A stretch of DNA of 64,000 nucleotides from Microbulbifer elongatus (GCF_021165935.1 NZ_CP088953.1:2713501-2777500), one strand, 5' to 3'. Positions 56,104-64,000 are shown, counted from the first letter of the stretch. Notes: generated by a model from the sequence alone, not told the origin. Numbers and translations: made by a program.

Positions 56104-56969
56104 ACCCCTGCGGCAGGCAGGGTGGAAGAAGCGGTATCGGTGGCTTTCGGCCCATACCAGAAGCGGTAGAAGTCTTCGGTGACCTTCTGTTCGATATCCG
56201 TGGCGTCTTCCCGGGGACAGAACAGGGTAATGGTCACGACATCGTGGCCCAGTTCACTGGTGGTGATCTTGATTTTGGGTTCGGTACCAGCGAGATCAAC
56301 GCCCATACGGCTCTCGATCAGTTTGCAGTAGCGCTCTGCAACATCTTTAAATGACTCGCAGTGCTCCAGCACACGCTGGGTAATGAACGCCTTGATGGCA
56401 AAGGGATTTTCGCCCTTGTTTTCGCGCACGATGGAAAACGTGTGCTCAATATAGCGGCGCATAAAGTTGAGGTTCTTAACCGGCTGGGAAAAGAACACAC
56501 TGTTCGGCACATAGAGCGTGGTGCCGGTATAGCCGTTACCAAGACCGTGCGGGTCGATTTCCAGCAGGGTGGTACTGAGCCAGTTATTGTCGATCACCTC
56601 ACCGAACTGCTCACCGATTTTGACCCAGTCACCAATGGTGAAAGAGCGCATGCCGGCCTGGTAGATACCCCCAACCAGACACTGCACCACGTCGCGCAGA
56701 GCAATCACAATGGCCACGGAGAAAGCGGCAATCGACAGGGCGAAATTACGCAGCTCTGACACCCAGATCGCAAACAGCCCGATCACCATGATCAGGTTGC
56801 CAAAATTGTGCACCATGTGGACCCGGCGGCGGATATCCTGGCGCGGCCAGCTCGTTTTTCGGAACGCGTGGGTCAACAGGTAGCGGACCAAGATGACGCT
56901 GGCGATCAGCGCCAGGCTCCAGGCGAGTTGGCTGTCTAACAGCAGTTGGCGAAGGGTTTCGCTATTCAT
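56100..56969 (-). CDS. Small mechanosensitive channel (MscS family)
   Basis: 289 aa from the ATG at 56969. Four transmembrane helices in the first 110 residues; the pore-lining helix and beta domain follow (VVQCLVGGIYQAGMRSFTIGDWVKIGEQFGEVIDNNWLSTTLLE), then a cytoplasmic alpha/beta domain. It would release solutes on hypo-osmotic shock. It converges with the anti-sigma gene with a 4-bp overlap of ends. Confidence 0.9.
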   Translation of the reverse strand: MNSETLRQLLLDSQLAWSLALIASVILVRYLLTHAFRKTSWPRQDIRRRVHMVHNFGNLIMVIGLFAIWVSELRNFALSIAAFSVAIVIALRDVVQCLVGGIYQAGMRSFTIGDWVKIGEQFGEVIDNNWLSTTLLEIDPHGLGNGYTGTTLYVPNSVFFSQPVKNLNFMRRYIEHTFSIVRENKGENPFAIKAFITQRVLEHCESFKDVAERYCKLIESRMGVDLAGTEPKIKITTSELGHDVVTITLFCPREDATDIEQKVTEDFYRFWYGPKATDTASSTLPAAGV

Positions 56970-57136
56970 TGATGGCTCGGTAAAACGTTGGTCGGCACGG
57001 GTTGCTGCCAGCGCCACTCCAGCTGAACGGGTGGTTATCAGGTTGAGGATTCAAGTGTGGCGCGAGTGCATAGGGCGGGCGTCAGTACGGGCGGCAGTGT
57101 AGCCGATGCTTGGAAAAATCCGCAACGGTTCAGGCG

Positions 57137-58162
57137 CTATTGACGCTCCATCTCGTTCAGTTTGTCGGCCAGGCTAGCCATTAGCGTCGTGGCCGCGTTA
57201 TCTGTCATGCGCTGTCCCTCTTCTATATATTCCCAGACGGTCGCATCACTCTTCCATCCCCCCTGTTTCTTGATCAGCTCGAAATCCACTTTTTCCCGTG
57301 CCGCGGAAGTAGACATGCCGCGGCGAAAGCTGTGGCTGCTCAGGCTGTCGGCAAAGTCGAAACCGCAGGCTGCTGCCAATCCCTTGAGAATGTGGTTGAC
57401 CGCTCCGGGGTTGAGCGGTTTTTCCTGAACCCGATCCCAGCGCGTGACGGCGCGAAAGATCGGGCCCTCCTGGATCGCAGCGTGCTCGAGCCAGCGTCGT
57501 AGCGCGCGTAGCGGACAGATCTCAGCGGTGCCGTAGGGCAGGGCACGTGCCACTCCCTCACCGGTCTGATCCGTTTTTGACCGGGGTAAAAATACGATGA
57601 GCCCGTCTTCCTCCCATTTGAGGTCTTCGACCCGGATCGCAACCAGCTCGCTGCGCCGAAAGGCGCCGAAAAATGCCAGCAGAATCAGGGCCAGATCTCG
57701 CCGTTGCTTGTGGCTGTCCGGCTGACTGCGGATATAGCGGGTCAGCGCCGCAATATGTTCAAGTCGCAGGGCTTTGGCCTTCTGTTTCGGTTGCCCGTGG
57801 AGTCTGCGGATACCGCGCATGGTTTTCTGTACCAGAGGCTCGAGTGTGGGATTGTCCATACCCTGGTAGCGGTGCCACTGACCAATGGCGGTCAGATGCA
57901 GGTCCAGGGTGCGCGGGTTTACTGCTTCAGCCCGCTGCATCAGGTAGCGCACCAGTGTCTCGCTATTGGTGGGTAATCTTCCGCCCCATTTTTCAAACTG
58001 CCGGATGGCCGAGCGGTAGGCCCGCCGCGTGCTCTCAGACGTGGCGGCATTGAGGTATTCCCGTAGCTGTAATGGCGCCGCAACTACTCCCGCATCTGTT
58101 GGTGCGGCGGGTGCCGTCGTTGTCCGGGTGGTGTCGGGCGGGGACTTTGGGGGATGGTGCAT
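57137..58162 (-). CDS. Tyrosine recombinase, divergent from a KfrA-like gene
   Basis: 341 aa. A Pro/Thr-rich disordered end (residues 1-28), a SAM-like core-binding domain (31-125) and a catalytic domain (130-325). Catalytic residues: Arg169 in AFRRSELVAI, Lys196 in RSKTDQ, His277 and Arg280 in SHSFRRG, Trp303 in GGWKS (the H/W site) and nucleophile Tyr312 in VWEYIEE. The full set suggests an active enzyme. It is not XerC/XerD by sequence feel. No att site, excisionase or cargo is evident; the next gene is divergent and shares a 200-bp promoter. Confidence 0.9.
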   Translation of the reverse strand: MHHPPKSPPDTTRTTTAPAAPTDAGVVAAPLQLREYLNAATSESTRRAYRSAIRQFEKWGGRLPTNSETLVRYLMQRAEAVNPRTLDLHLTAIGQWHRYQGMDNPTLEPLVQKTMRGIRRLHGQPKQKAKALRLEHIAALTRYIRSQPDSHKQRRDLALILLAFFGAFRRSELVAIRVEDLKWEEDGLIVFLPRSKTDQTGEGVARALPYGTAEICPLRALRRWLEHAAIQEGPIFRAVTRWDRVQEKPLNPGAVNHILKGLAAACGFDFADSLSSHSFRRGMSTSAAREKVDFELIKKQGGWKSDATVWEYIEEGQRMTDNAATTLMASLADKLNEMERQ

Positions 58163-58302
58163 TGGGTGTTGTTACCTGTGTAGCCGCCCGGTCTGTACCG
58201 GCGCGTGGAACCCGAATTCCGGATTCGGGAAATTAACCGATGATAAGTTTAATTAACGTCGGTTATAAATGTGCGATCAAATATTGCCTTACCACTCTTA
58301 AA

Positions 58303-58334
58303 TAATGTAATAACACGTAATATGTATTACATTA
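58303..58334. promoter_or_regulatory. Palindromic operator candidate of the KfrA-like gene
   Basis: Perfect 10-bp inverted repeat TAATGTAATA (58303-58312) / TATTACATTA (58325-58334), with further CGTAATA words between. It lies 32 bp before the KfrA-like ATG, in an AT-rich stretch, in the region that also carries the recombinase promoter. KfrA proteins of plasmids bind repeats in their own promoters. Confidence 0.55.
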
Positions 58335-58365
58335 CGAAATAATCGCTAAATCGTAGGAGCACCAC

Positions 58366-59436
58366 ATGGCTCGTTCTGGAGTCGGGTATGTTGACGTCGC
58401 CAAAGCCGCAGAAGGGCTGAAGGCCCGCGGCGAAGAGCCCACAGTTGACAAGGTCCGCGCACAGCTCGGCACCGGCAGCAAAAGTACGATCGCGCCCCTG
58501 CTCAAGCGCTGGCGTACCGAAGTTCAGGGAGATCCGGTCGATACTGCTGGCTTGCCGCGAGAGCTGGTTGATGCGCTCAGAGATGTATATGAGCGCATTC
58601 AGGCGCAGGCGGAACTCGAGGTGCAGAAAGTTCGCGAAGAGTCGCAATCCAAGCAGGACAATCTTGAGCGGGAGCTGGCTCTGGCCCGGAGTGCGTTTTC
58701 CTCCCGCAATCAGGAGCTGGAGCAACTGGAGCAAAAGTTGCAGCAGTCGCAAGAGGAGGGGGGGCGTCTTACCCAGCGCCTGGCAACCGCACTATCGGAT
58801 CTGGAGAAGAGTGAGTTCCAGCGGGGCGAGGGGATCAAGCGTGTGGCCGAGCTCAAGTCCACCGTCGAAGAAATGAAGTCGGAAAACCGCGATATCCGCG
58901 AGCACTTCGAGCATTTTCAGCAGCGCAGTGCGGGAGATCGACAGCAGGAGCGGGATCAGGCACGGCTGGTGGCGGACCAACTGCGCGGCCAGTTGGCGCA
59001 GCTGAGTGAGCAGTGCAGTGTGCGGGATCGCGAACTGGGAAATCTCCAGCAGCAGATTGAAGAACTGCGCGACCGTGGCCGTGAACTTGAGCGTGTAAAC
59101 CAATCACTGGTTGGGGACCTAGAAGCGAGCCGGGTGGAAGCCGCGGAAAATGTGCGCCTTGTAACAGATCTCCAGCACCAGCTGGAGCGGAAACACAGCG
59201 AATGTGAGCAGGCTCAGTCGCAGCTGCGTGCGCAGGAGGTGCAGAATGCTGCCGCTGCGCGGGAGGCAGAATGGCAGCGGTCACTGGCTGGCAGGCTGGA
59301 AGAGGAGCTTGTCACCCTCCGTAAGACCGTGGAAGACCTGCGCGAAGAAAATCGTACTGTACTGCAGGAAAAGGCCGAGCTTCAGGGGCGCCTCAAACAG
59401 TTGGAGCGCTCGCAGCGCCCGGCAGATACCCGATAA
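58366..59436 (+). CDS. KfrA-like coiled-coil DNA-binding protein
   Basis: 356 aa with ribosome site TAGGAG. Residues 1-115 match the KfrA N-terminal DNA-binding domain (YVDVAKAAEGLKARGEEPTVDKVRAQLGTGSKSTI..LKRWR). From about 75 to 350 there is continuous heptad-like coiled coil rich in Gln, Glu and Arg. KfrA on IncP plasmids is an autoregulated nucleoid-like protein that helps plasmid stability. Here it is chromosomal and divergent from a recombinase gene, a setting where it could act as its architectural partner or regulator. Confidence 0.85.
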   Translation: MARSGVGYVDVAKAAEGLKARGEEPTVDKVRAQLGTGSKSTIAPLLKRWRTEVQGDPVDTAGLPRELVDALRDVYERIQAQAELEVQKVREESQSKQDNLERELALARSAFSSRNQELEQLEQKLQQSQEEGGRLTQRLATALSDLEKSEFQRGEGIKRVAELKSTVEEMKSENRDIREHFEHFQQRSAGDRQQERDQARLVADQLRGQLAQLSEQCSVRDRELGNLQQQIEELRDRGRELERVNQSLVGDLEASRVEAAENVRLVTDLQHQLERKHSECEQAQSQLRAQEVQNAAAAREAEWQRSLAGRLEEELVTLRKTVEDLREENRTVLQEKAELQGRLKQLERSQRPADTR

Positions 59437-59483
59437 ATACCCGCAAAAGTAGAAGTATTCTCCGGAAACCATAAGGAAAACCC

Positions 59484-59990
59484 ATGGAAGATTCTCGCGA
59501 GCACCAGCTCAGCATGAGCGTGCTGATGACCCCGGATATGGCCAATTTTACCGGCAAGATTCACGGTGGGGACCTGCTGTCCTATCTCGATAAAGTCGCT
59601 TATTCCTGTGCCAGCCGTTATGCCGGGCGCTACGTGGTCACCTTGTCGGTTGATCGGGTGGTGTTCCGGCAGGCGATCAATGTGGGGGAGTTGGTGACTT
59701 TTCTGGCGTCCGTCAACTATACCGGCAATACCTCACTGGAAGTGGGTATCAAGGTGATCACCGAAGATATCCGGACCCGCGTGGTACGCCATACCAATAG
59801 CTGTTATTTCACAATGGTGGCACTGGATGACAATGGAAAACCCGCGCCGGTACCACCACTCAAACCGAAGACCGTTGTCGAGAAGCAGCGTTTCGAGGCT
59901 GCGCTGTTGCGTCGCAAGCTACTTCACGAGCAGGAAGCGGCACACGATGCCATTAAGGAAAAGGTGCGTGGTTTTCAGTTTGAAAGCTGA
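59484..59990 (+). CDS. Acyl-CoA thioesterase, hot-dog fold (YciA/BACH type)
   Basis: 168 aa. Single hot-dog domain: MSVLMTPDMANFTGKIHGGDLLSYLDKVAYSCASRYAGRYVVTLSVDRV holds the catalytic Asn and Asp positions of this class, followed by FRQAINVGELVTFLASVNYTGNTSLEVGIKV. A charged C-terminal helix ends it. It cleaves acyl-CoA to free acid in the cytosol. It starts 47 bp after the KfrA-like gene and could share its transcript. Confidence 0.92.
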   Translation: MEDSREHQLSMSVLMTPDMANFTGKIHGGDLLSYLDKVAYSCASRYAGRYVVTLSVDRVVFRQAINVGELVTFLASVNYTGNTSLEVGIKVITEDIRTRVVRHTNSCYFTMVALDDNGKPAPVPPLKPKTVVEKQRFEAALLRRKLLHEQEAAHDAIKEKVRGFQFES

Positions 59991-60007
59991 CTCGCTCAGT
60001 GCGCTCC

Positions 60008-60346
60008 TCAGTTCACCGCGTAACGCATTTCCTGCCCAGAGGGTAGGGCAGTGATATCGAGAAAGTAGGTCATATAAAAATGCATGGCTCTCGCAGCCTG
60101 CTGATCGGTGTCAAGCAGGGCGCTCAAAGGCGGGTGAAAGGTGATCAGGTGGGCCATTTCCAGATGGTAGTCCGCGCATTGGCTGGGCAACGCGTCGGCA
60201 AGCACGGTGGCGATTTGACGGGCAACCAGGGGCGCGCTGCCAAAGTCCGTCAACACGCGGGTCATGCGTCGGCAGAAGCGCTCTCGATGGGCCAGCTCCG
60301 GTGCGAAAAGTTCAATAGCGAAATAGATTTGTTGGCCGATGGACAT
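60008..60346 (-). CDS. Hypothetical protein, 112 aa
   Basis: Good ribosome site (GGGGGGAG) before the ATG at 60346. The sequence looks helical and soluble (MSIGQQIYFAIELFAPELAHRE) with a hydrophobic C-terminal third (HFYMTYFLDITAL). No family is recognised. It converges with the thioesterase gene and lies downstream of the second recombinase gene on the same strand. Confidence 0.65.
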   Translation of the reverse strand: MSIGQQIYFAIELFAPELAHRERFCRRMTRVLTDFGSAPLVARQIATVLADALPSQCADYHLEMAHLITFHPPLSALLDTDQQAARAMHFYMTYFLDITALPSGQEMRYAVN

Positions 60347-60562
60347 AAAGCTCCCCCCGAGTAAAACGAGCGGCGCATCCTAGCGTTTACGTAGCCCGGA
60401 ACCTATACGATGTGGGCCCTTTGGCATGAATCGGCTGCCAAAATTTGTAACCAACCGGTCATAGGATGCGCGCGACGCCAGGCCGGTCACTGCTGGCTGC
60501 GGTAGGGCGTCAAAAGCCCTGGCGACCGGTGGGCCAGGTGACGGGCCCGCCCTGCTGACAGG

Positions 60563-61831
60563 CTATTTTACGCCACGACCTTTACCGCTTTCCGCCCTTA
60601 CCCGGTTTTCCGTCTGTACGTAGACCGTATCGGTTGTAGCCATGCTGGAATGGCCTAAATCTTCAGATAGATCCTTGAGCGCACGGCCGCGCTCAACTTC
60701 CATGCTGGCGCCGGTATGACGCAGCCAGTGGGTCGAGGCCTCACGGAGTTTGCGCGCGCTGTCTTCACCCTCGGCTTGGCGCATATCGTCGTAGGCGCGA
60801 TCGAATACCTGCTGGACAATCCGTGCCAGTTGCCGTGCCGTCATGCCGCCCTGGCCGCGGATTTTTTCCACGATAGGGTGGTTTTCACCGGTGGCGGGCA
60901 GGGGGGGCAGTCCCCGGTAATGGCGGTAGCGTTTCAGGTAGGGAATAAAACTCGGGGGCACGGTAATATCCCGTAACTTGCGCCCTTTTCCGTAGATTTT
61001 CAGCCACCAGTTACCATCGGAATCCTGCCAGAAATGGCTCATCAGCGGCGACCAGGCGCGGCGCTCGGAAAGCTCGGATATCCGCAAAAACAGCGTCTTG
61101 AGCGCACAAATAATAAACAGGCTGCGTTCGTAGATAGGGTCTTCGTCCGCCATCGAATGGGCCACGTTGAATACATATTGCCACTGGGCCTCGGTCAAGC
61201 GTCGGATTTCCTTGACCTGGGCATCTTTAATAAAGTGCCGGCAATCGCCCTTGGCAATCTGCGCAGGATTGCCGTACAGGTATTCTTCATTCATCAGGTA
61301 TTTGTAGAACGCGATGATACCGGTAAAGATACCGGTCAGGGTCTGCTGGGATGGACGATATTTCTTCTTATCCGGGGTTTCATCCTGGGCTGGCCGGTTT
61401 TTTGGAAGCTTCAGCCGAAACGGCGCCCAGGCTGGATTCTGCACATAGCGGCCGTTGATTAGCTGGAATTTCTCGTGATTTGCCAGACAGATCCAATCCA
61501 GTGGTGGCTGCCAGCAAAAATCCGCGTATTCCAGAATGTCGGCCTTGCGCAGACGATCCATGGGTTTCTGCTTGACCTGAAGCACCCACAGCAGGAAACG
61601 CTCGGTCTCATTGCGAAACCGTGTAAAGGTGTGTTCGGATTTGTTGCGGCCGATGTAGCTGAGAAATTCCTGGCCCCAGAGCCAGTGTTCCATCCACCAG
61701 GGCTCGCCGGAGATCAGGAAGTCTTTCAGTTCCGGGAAGTCGCCAAAGAAGGTTTTATCCGGACTGATGGGCTTGAAGCCTTTGATCGCGTCATAAGTTG
61801 GGTACAGCGCGACGGGTTTCGGTATCGCCAT
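60563..61831 (-). CDS. Second tyrosine recombinase, long form
   Basis: 422 aa from the ATG at 61831 (MAIPKPVALYPTYDAI); a TTG 14 codons upstream (61873) is an alternative. N-terminal 220 residues include an unusual region before the SAM-like domain (YIGRNKSEHTFTRFRNETERFLLW). Catalytic residues: Arg in LFLRISELSERR, Lys in GKGRKLRDITVP, His and Arg in THWLRHTGAS, His in LGHSSMATTDTVYVQ with the Tyr nucleophile. All five are present. It is only distantly like the recombinase at 57 kb. No att site was identified. Confidence 0.88.
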   Translation of the reverse strand: MAIPKPVALYPTYDAIKGFKPISPDKTFFGDFPELKDFLISGEPWWMEHWLWGQEFLSYIGRNKSEHTFTRFRNETERFLLWVLQVKQKPMDRLRKADILEYADFCWQPPLDWICLANHEKFQLINGRYVQNPAWAPFRLKLPKNRPAQDETPDKKKYRPSQQTLTGIFTGIIAFYKYLMNEEYLYGNPAQIAKGDCRHFIKDAQVKEIRRLTEAQWQYVFNVAHSMADEDPIYERSLFIICALKTLFLRISELSERRAWSPLMSHFWQDSDGNWWLKIYGKGRKLRDITVPPSFIPYLKRYRHYRGLPPLPATGENHPIVEKIRGQGGMTARQLARIVQQVFDRAYDDMRQAEGEDSARKLREASTHWLRHTGASMEVERGRALKDLSEDLGHSSMATTDTVYVQTENRVRAESGKGRGVK

Positions 61832-62169
61832 ATCTGGAGCCTGAGCGTGGTTATTGTTGGTTTGCGGAGCCAAAAGCCCATTCTACCCGCCTCTACATAT
61901 ATTGTCGAACACTAAACAGTATTGGACATAACGAGGTGCCGCAATACAGCCTCTCTGACCTGGCAATCTGCAATTCGGTAAACACGCTGCGCACCCGTTC
62001 AAGGCACCTTGGGCCGGCTCGACAGTTCGCTGTATTGTCAGTGTCGGCTGTGTGGCATCATTTCGTAGCCATTCAGCTTGACCTGATAGATTACCCAGCA
62101 ATATTGGCAAGCTGCCAGGTCAAGTCTGAACTGCTACCTGTAAGCTTTCTACAATTCAGCTACGCGGAA
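61832..62169. other. Intergenic region between recombinase 2 and the dehydrogenase gene
   Basis: About 340 bp. It holds an imperfect inverted repeat CTTGACCTG/CAGGTCAAG (62077-62085, 62116-62124) and two TATTG-GAC-like words near 61897-61927. Base composition is lower in GC than the core genome. No protein-like frame. A recombination site is conceivable. Confidence 0.35.
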
Positions 62170-63018
62170 TCAGGCAGGTTCAAAATCCGTGGTTATCGAT
62201 TTTTCTGCCCAGGCATCCATCTCAGCTGCCCTGCTCTGCAAGCTTGCTCTGGACATCTCCAGCGCGTCAGATCCGGCAATAAGTCTGAGTGGTACTGAAT
62301 TCGCGTGTCCAACTCCTACGATGAGTGCGCTCAACTTTTCCGGATCACCTGGTTGCGCATGGCTGTATTGATCGTATTGCGTTTGTTGAGTCTTGGTTGC
62401 AGACGCATAGTCGCCGATGTCAATGGTTCCATAGCGCACCGATGAGGCATCTAGAAAATCGGTTCGAAAAAATCCCGGTTCGACGATTGTTACCTTGATA
62501 CCAAAGGCGTTGACCTCTAAAGCAAGGCTTTCAGAAAACCCCTCTACAGCAAACTTTGTAGCACAGTAAACGGATGCACCTTCAAACCCTACGGCGCCAC
62601 CGATTGACGACAAGTTGATAATGTGACCACTTTTTTGCTTTCGCATTATCGGAAGCACCGCCCGAGTGACTTTCATCAGGCCCATCACATTTGTCTCGAA
62701 CTGACGTTCGATATCTTCAGCGCGGATGGTTTCGAAGTGCCCAAGCTGGCCATAGCCAGCATTATTGACGAGTACATCAATTCCGCCGTAACGCTCGGTT
62801 GCTATTTCTACGGCTCGAATTGCCGCATCTTGATCGTTTACATCCAGATTCGCGAATGTGAGCTGACTGTGTTCCTCTCCAAACGCATTTATTAACCCAT
62901 CAACACTTCTTCCTGTCGCGACCACGTTGTCGCCTACTGATAGTACTGATAGTACTGATTTAACGATACTTTTACCTATACCTCTGGACGCTCCGGTAAT
63001 GACCCATGTTTTTGCCAC
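62170..63018 (-). CDS. Short-chain dehydrogenase/reductase
   Basis: 282 aa. Classical SDR: cofactor motif TGASRGIG, NNAGYG, catalytic Ser in INLSSIGGA and YCATK with Tyr and Lys. The closing part resembles ketoreductases of unknown substrate often paired with AraC regulators. A 9-bp tandem repeat (ACTGATAGT on the plus strand, 62936-62953, plus a partial third copy) inserts SVLSVLS after the first helix; it keeps the frame. Divergent from the broken AraC gene. Confidence 0.9.
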   Translation of the reverse strand: MAKTWVITGASRGIGKSIVKSVLSVLSVGDNVVATGRSVDGLINAFGEEHSQLTFANLDVNDQDAAIRAVEIATERYGGIDVLVNNAGYGQLGHFETIRAEDIERQFETNVMGLMKVTRAVLPIMRKQKSGHIINLSSIGGAVGFEGASVYCATKFAVEGFSESLALEVNAFGIKVTIVEPGFFRTDFLDASSVRYGTIDIGDYASATKTQQTQYDQYSHAQPGDPEKLSALIVGVGHANSVPLRLIAGSDALEMSRASLQSRAAEMDAWAEKSITTDFEPA

Positions 63019-63181
63019 TGTGACGCTCTCCTATGAACTTTGAAAACAAGTGCTTTTGAATGTCTATATTGACTTACTTCCATGTTCGTCCACATGGGCA
63101 ATTGTTCGGGTTTCTTGTACTATCCTACATATGCGAACATGCAGATTGTTCAAAAAGTGGGCCCAGCTAGGACTTTTTAGT

Positions 63182-63689
63182 GTGAGATCACTAATCGATT
63201 TAAAAAATATCATGCTGAATCTGGCGCCTCGAGAAGGGATATTTACAACCTCACTGGCAAACCTTTCCGTTATTCGGAGTGATAGGCCTACGGTCCCTAA
63301 TGCTCGCACAGATGGTGAGGCGGGCGAAAAACTACCGTACCCTTTATGACACTCTTGCATGGCTGGAGAAGCACTTTGCTGAATCAAGTTCCTGCCAGGA
63401 CCTTGCCGGCAGAGCCAGCATGAGTCAGTCGAAATTTTACTCTCAGTTTAAGGCGCTGACCGGAACATCGCCAATGCGCTATCGAGCACGACTCAGGTTA
63501 ATTGAGGCACGACGTTTAATGGTTGTCGATGGTTTCGATGCGGCGAGTGCGGGGTTCAAAGTCGGATATAATGAACCTTCTCAATTTAGCCGCGAGTATT
63601 CCAGCTACTTTGGCTTGCCACCTAGGCGTGATGTGGAACGACTCTTGAGCAGCGAAGGCGATGCTTCGGTTCTGCTTTCGGGGCGGTGA
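63182..63689 (+). pseudogene. AraC-family regulator with an internal deletion and frameshift
   Basis: The amino end matches the AraC_N type: LNLAPREGIFTTSLANLSVIRSDRP, from a GTG at 63182 with AGGA upstream. After about 40 codons (near 63300) the frame changes and the protein continues directly in the C-terminal half (LAQMVRRAKNYRTLYDTLAWLEKHFAE), with both helix-turn-helix motifs intact to AASAGFKVGYNEPSQFSREY. About 130-150 residues of the sensor domain are missing. A separate product from the ATG at 63279 would keep only the DNA-binding domain. Confidence 0.7.
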
Positions 63690-63785
63690 CCCTTTCAGGT
63701 CGCAGCGGGCTTCTCATTCGAGCATGCCCGCCTCGCTACATTGTTGATGATGTTATATCGGTAGCGGATGCTTTTGGGAGGCAAC

Positions 63786-64000
63786 CTATCGCCGCAGGAT
63801 CCTCATTTGCAGAAAATGCACAATGGTAGCAATGACAATTCCAAAGCCTGAAATAAGCGATAATTTCAAGATGGAGGCCAGTCTCGGTTCGGTGTGCGCT
63901 GCGAAGAAAACAATAATCCCGAGCCAGTATGCAGGTACAAGATTTAACGGTGGTGCGGCTCTTAATGATAGAACCAGTGAGGCAACGATAAATACAACGG
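63786..64000 (-). CDS. Membrane protein, C-terminal end (5' part beyond the window)
   Basis: The minus strand is open from the window edge to a TAG at 63786-63788, about 70 codons. It encodes two or three hydrophobic segments (VVFIVASLVL, AYWLGIIVFFAA, GFGIVIATIVHFLQ) and a basic end RILRR. No start is present because the gene begins outside. Family not recognised. Confidence 0.6.
   Translation of the reverse strand, partial: VVFIVASLVLSLRAAPPLNLVPAYWLGIIVFFAAHTEPRLASILKLSLISGFGIVIATIVHFLQMRILRR

Noticed and set aside
57137..61831. Integron or prophage
   Set aside because: Neither recombinase shows the IntI-specific look, no attC-like array was seen, and there are no phage structural or replication genes.
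61883..62110. Minus-strand frame of 75 codons between recombinase 2 and the dehydrogenase
   Set aside because: No ribosome site and a Cys/Pro/Arg-rich chance composition.
63050..63349. Independent 99-aa gene upstream of the AraC domain
   Set aside because: Its useful part is the amino end of the broken AraC regulator; the rest has no protein-like character.

Overview
The window reads as chromosome of a marine-type gammaproteobacterium, most likely in or near Microbulbifer (Cellvibrionales). This is inferred, without a database search, from the gene order gacA-uvrC-pgsA-tRNA, a complete type II secretion operon, two large TonB-dependent receptors, electron-transfer-flavoprotein genes arranged as in pseudomonads, and even, fairly GC-rich coding sequence. 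No rRNA, CRISPR array, insertion sequence or prophage structural gene was seen.

Layout. 0-3.3 kb: envelope genes (end of msbA, lpxK, kdsB, murB). 3.5-6.8 kb: gacA/uvrY (TTG start), uvrC, pgsA. 6.9-9.4 kb: a secreted HNH nuclease and a membrane-anchored serine hydrolase lie between pgsA and tRNA-Leu and tRNA-Cys genes; a broken partial copy of tRNA-Cys follows. 9.8-14.1 kb: a gluzincin-like periplasmic protein, tRNA-Pro, tesB, a TetR regulator overlapping a DUF1285 gene. 14.4-19 kb: a repetitive lipoprotein and a TonB-dependent receptor. 19.2-23 kb: etfQO divergent from etfBA, with a PsrA-type palindrome between them. 23.2-33.9 kb: gspCDEFGHIJKLM. 34-37 kb: small genes and a hybrid sensor kinase that has lost its phospho-accepting histidine. 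37-40.2 kb: an Oar-like TonB-dependent receptor broken by one frameshift. 40.7-43.5 kb: arsR-arsC-acr3-arsH. 43.6-46.7 kb: xthA and prc. 46.9-52.4 kb: a TetR repressor divergent from an AcrAB/MexAB-type efflux pair. 52.4-55.1 kb: modABC. 55.2-57 kb: an ECF sigma factor with a zinc anti-sigma factor, convergent with a small mechanosensitive channel. 57.1-64 kb: an accessory stretch with two unrelated tyrosine recombinases, a KfrA-like coiled-coil DNA-binding protein, a thioesterase, an orphan gene, a short-chain dehydrogenase, a collapsed AraC-family regulator and the end of a membrane protein.

How the parts connect. The first block makes lipid A, KDO and peptidoglycan precursors. The etf genes feed electrons from acyl-CoA dehydrogenases into ubiquinone. 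The gsp operon exports folded enzymes and would serve a polymer-degrading life style together with the TonB receptors. The ars and RND blocks are detoxification modules with recognisable operator-like palindromes.

Most unusual points: the divergent recombinase/KfrA-like pair around a palindromic promoter, the histidine-less hybrid kinase with an intact receiver domain, the same 12-bp palindrome in front of two different TetR genes 35 kb apart, the polar Ser/Gly/Asp tail on GspJ, and two broken genes (TonB receptor and AraC regulator). Most start codons were chosen by ribosome-site spacing and family N-termini; they are not experimentally supported.
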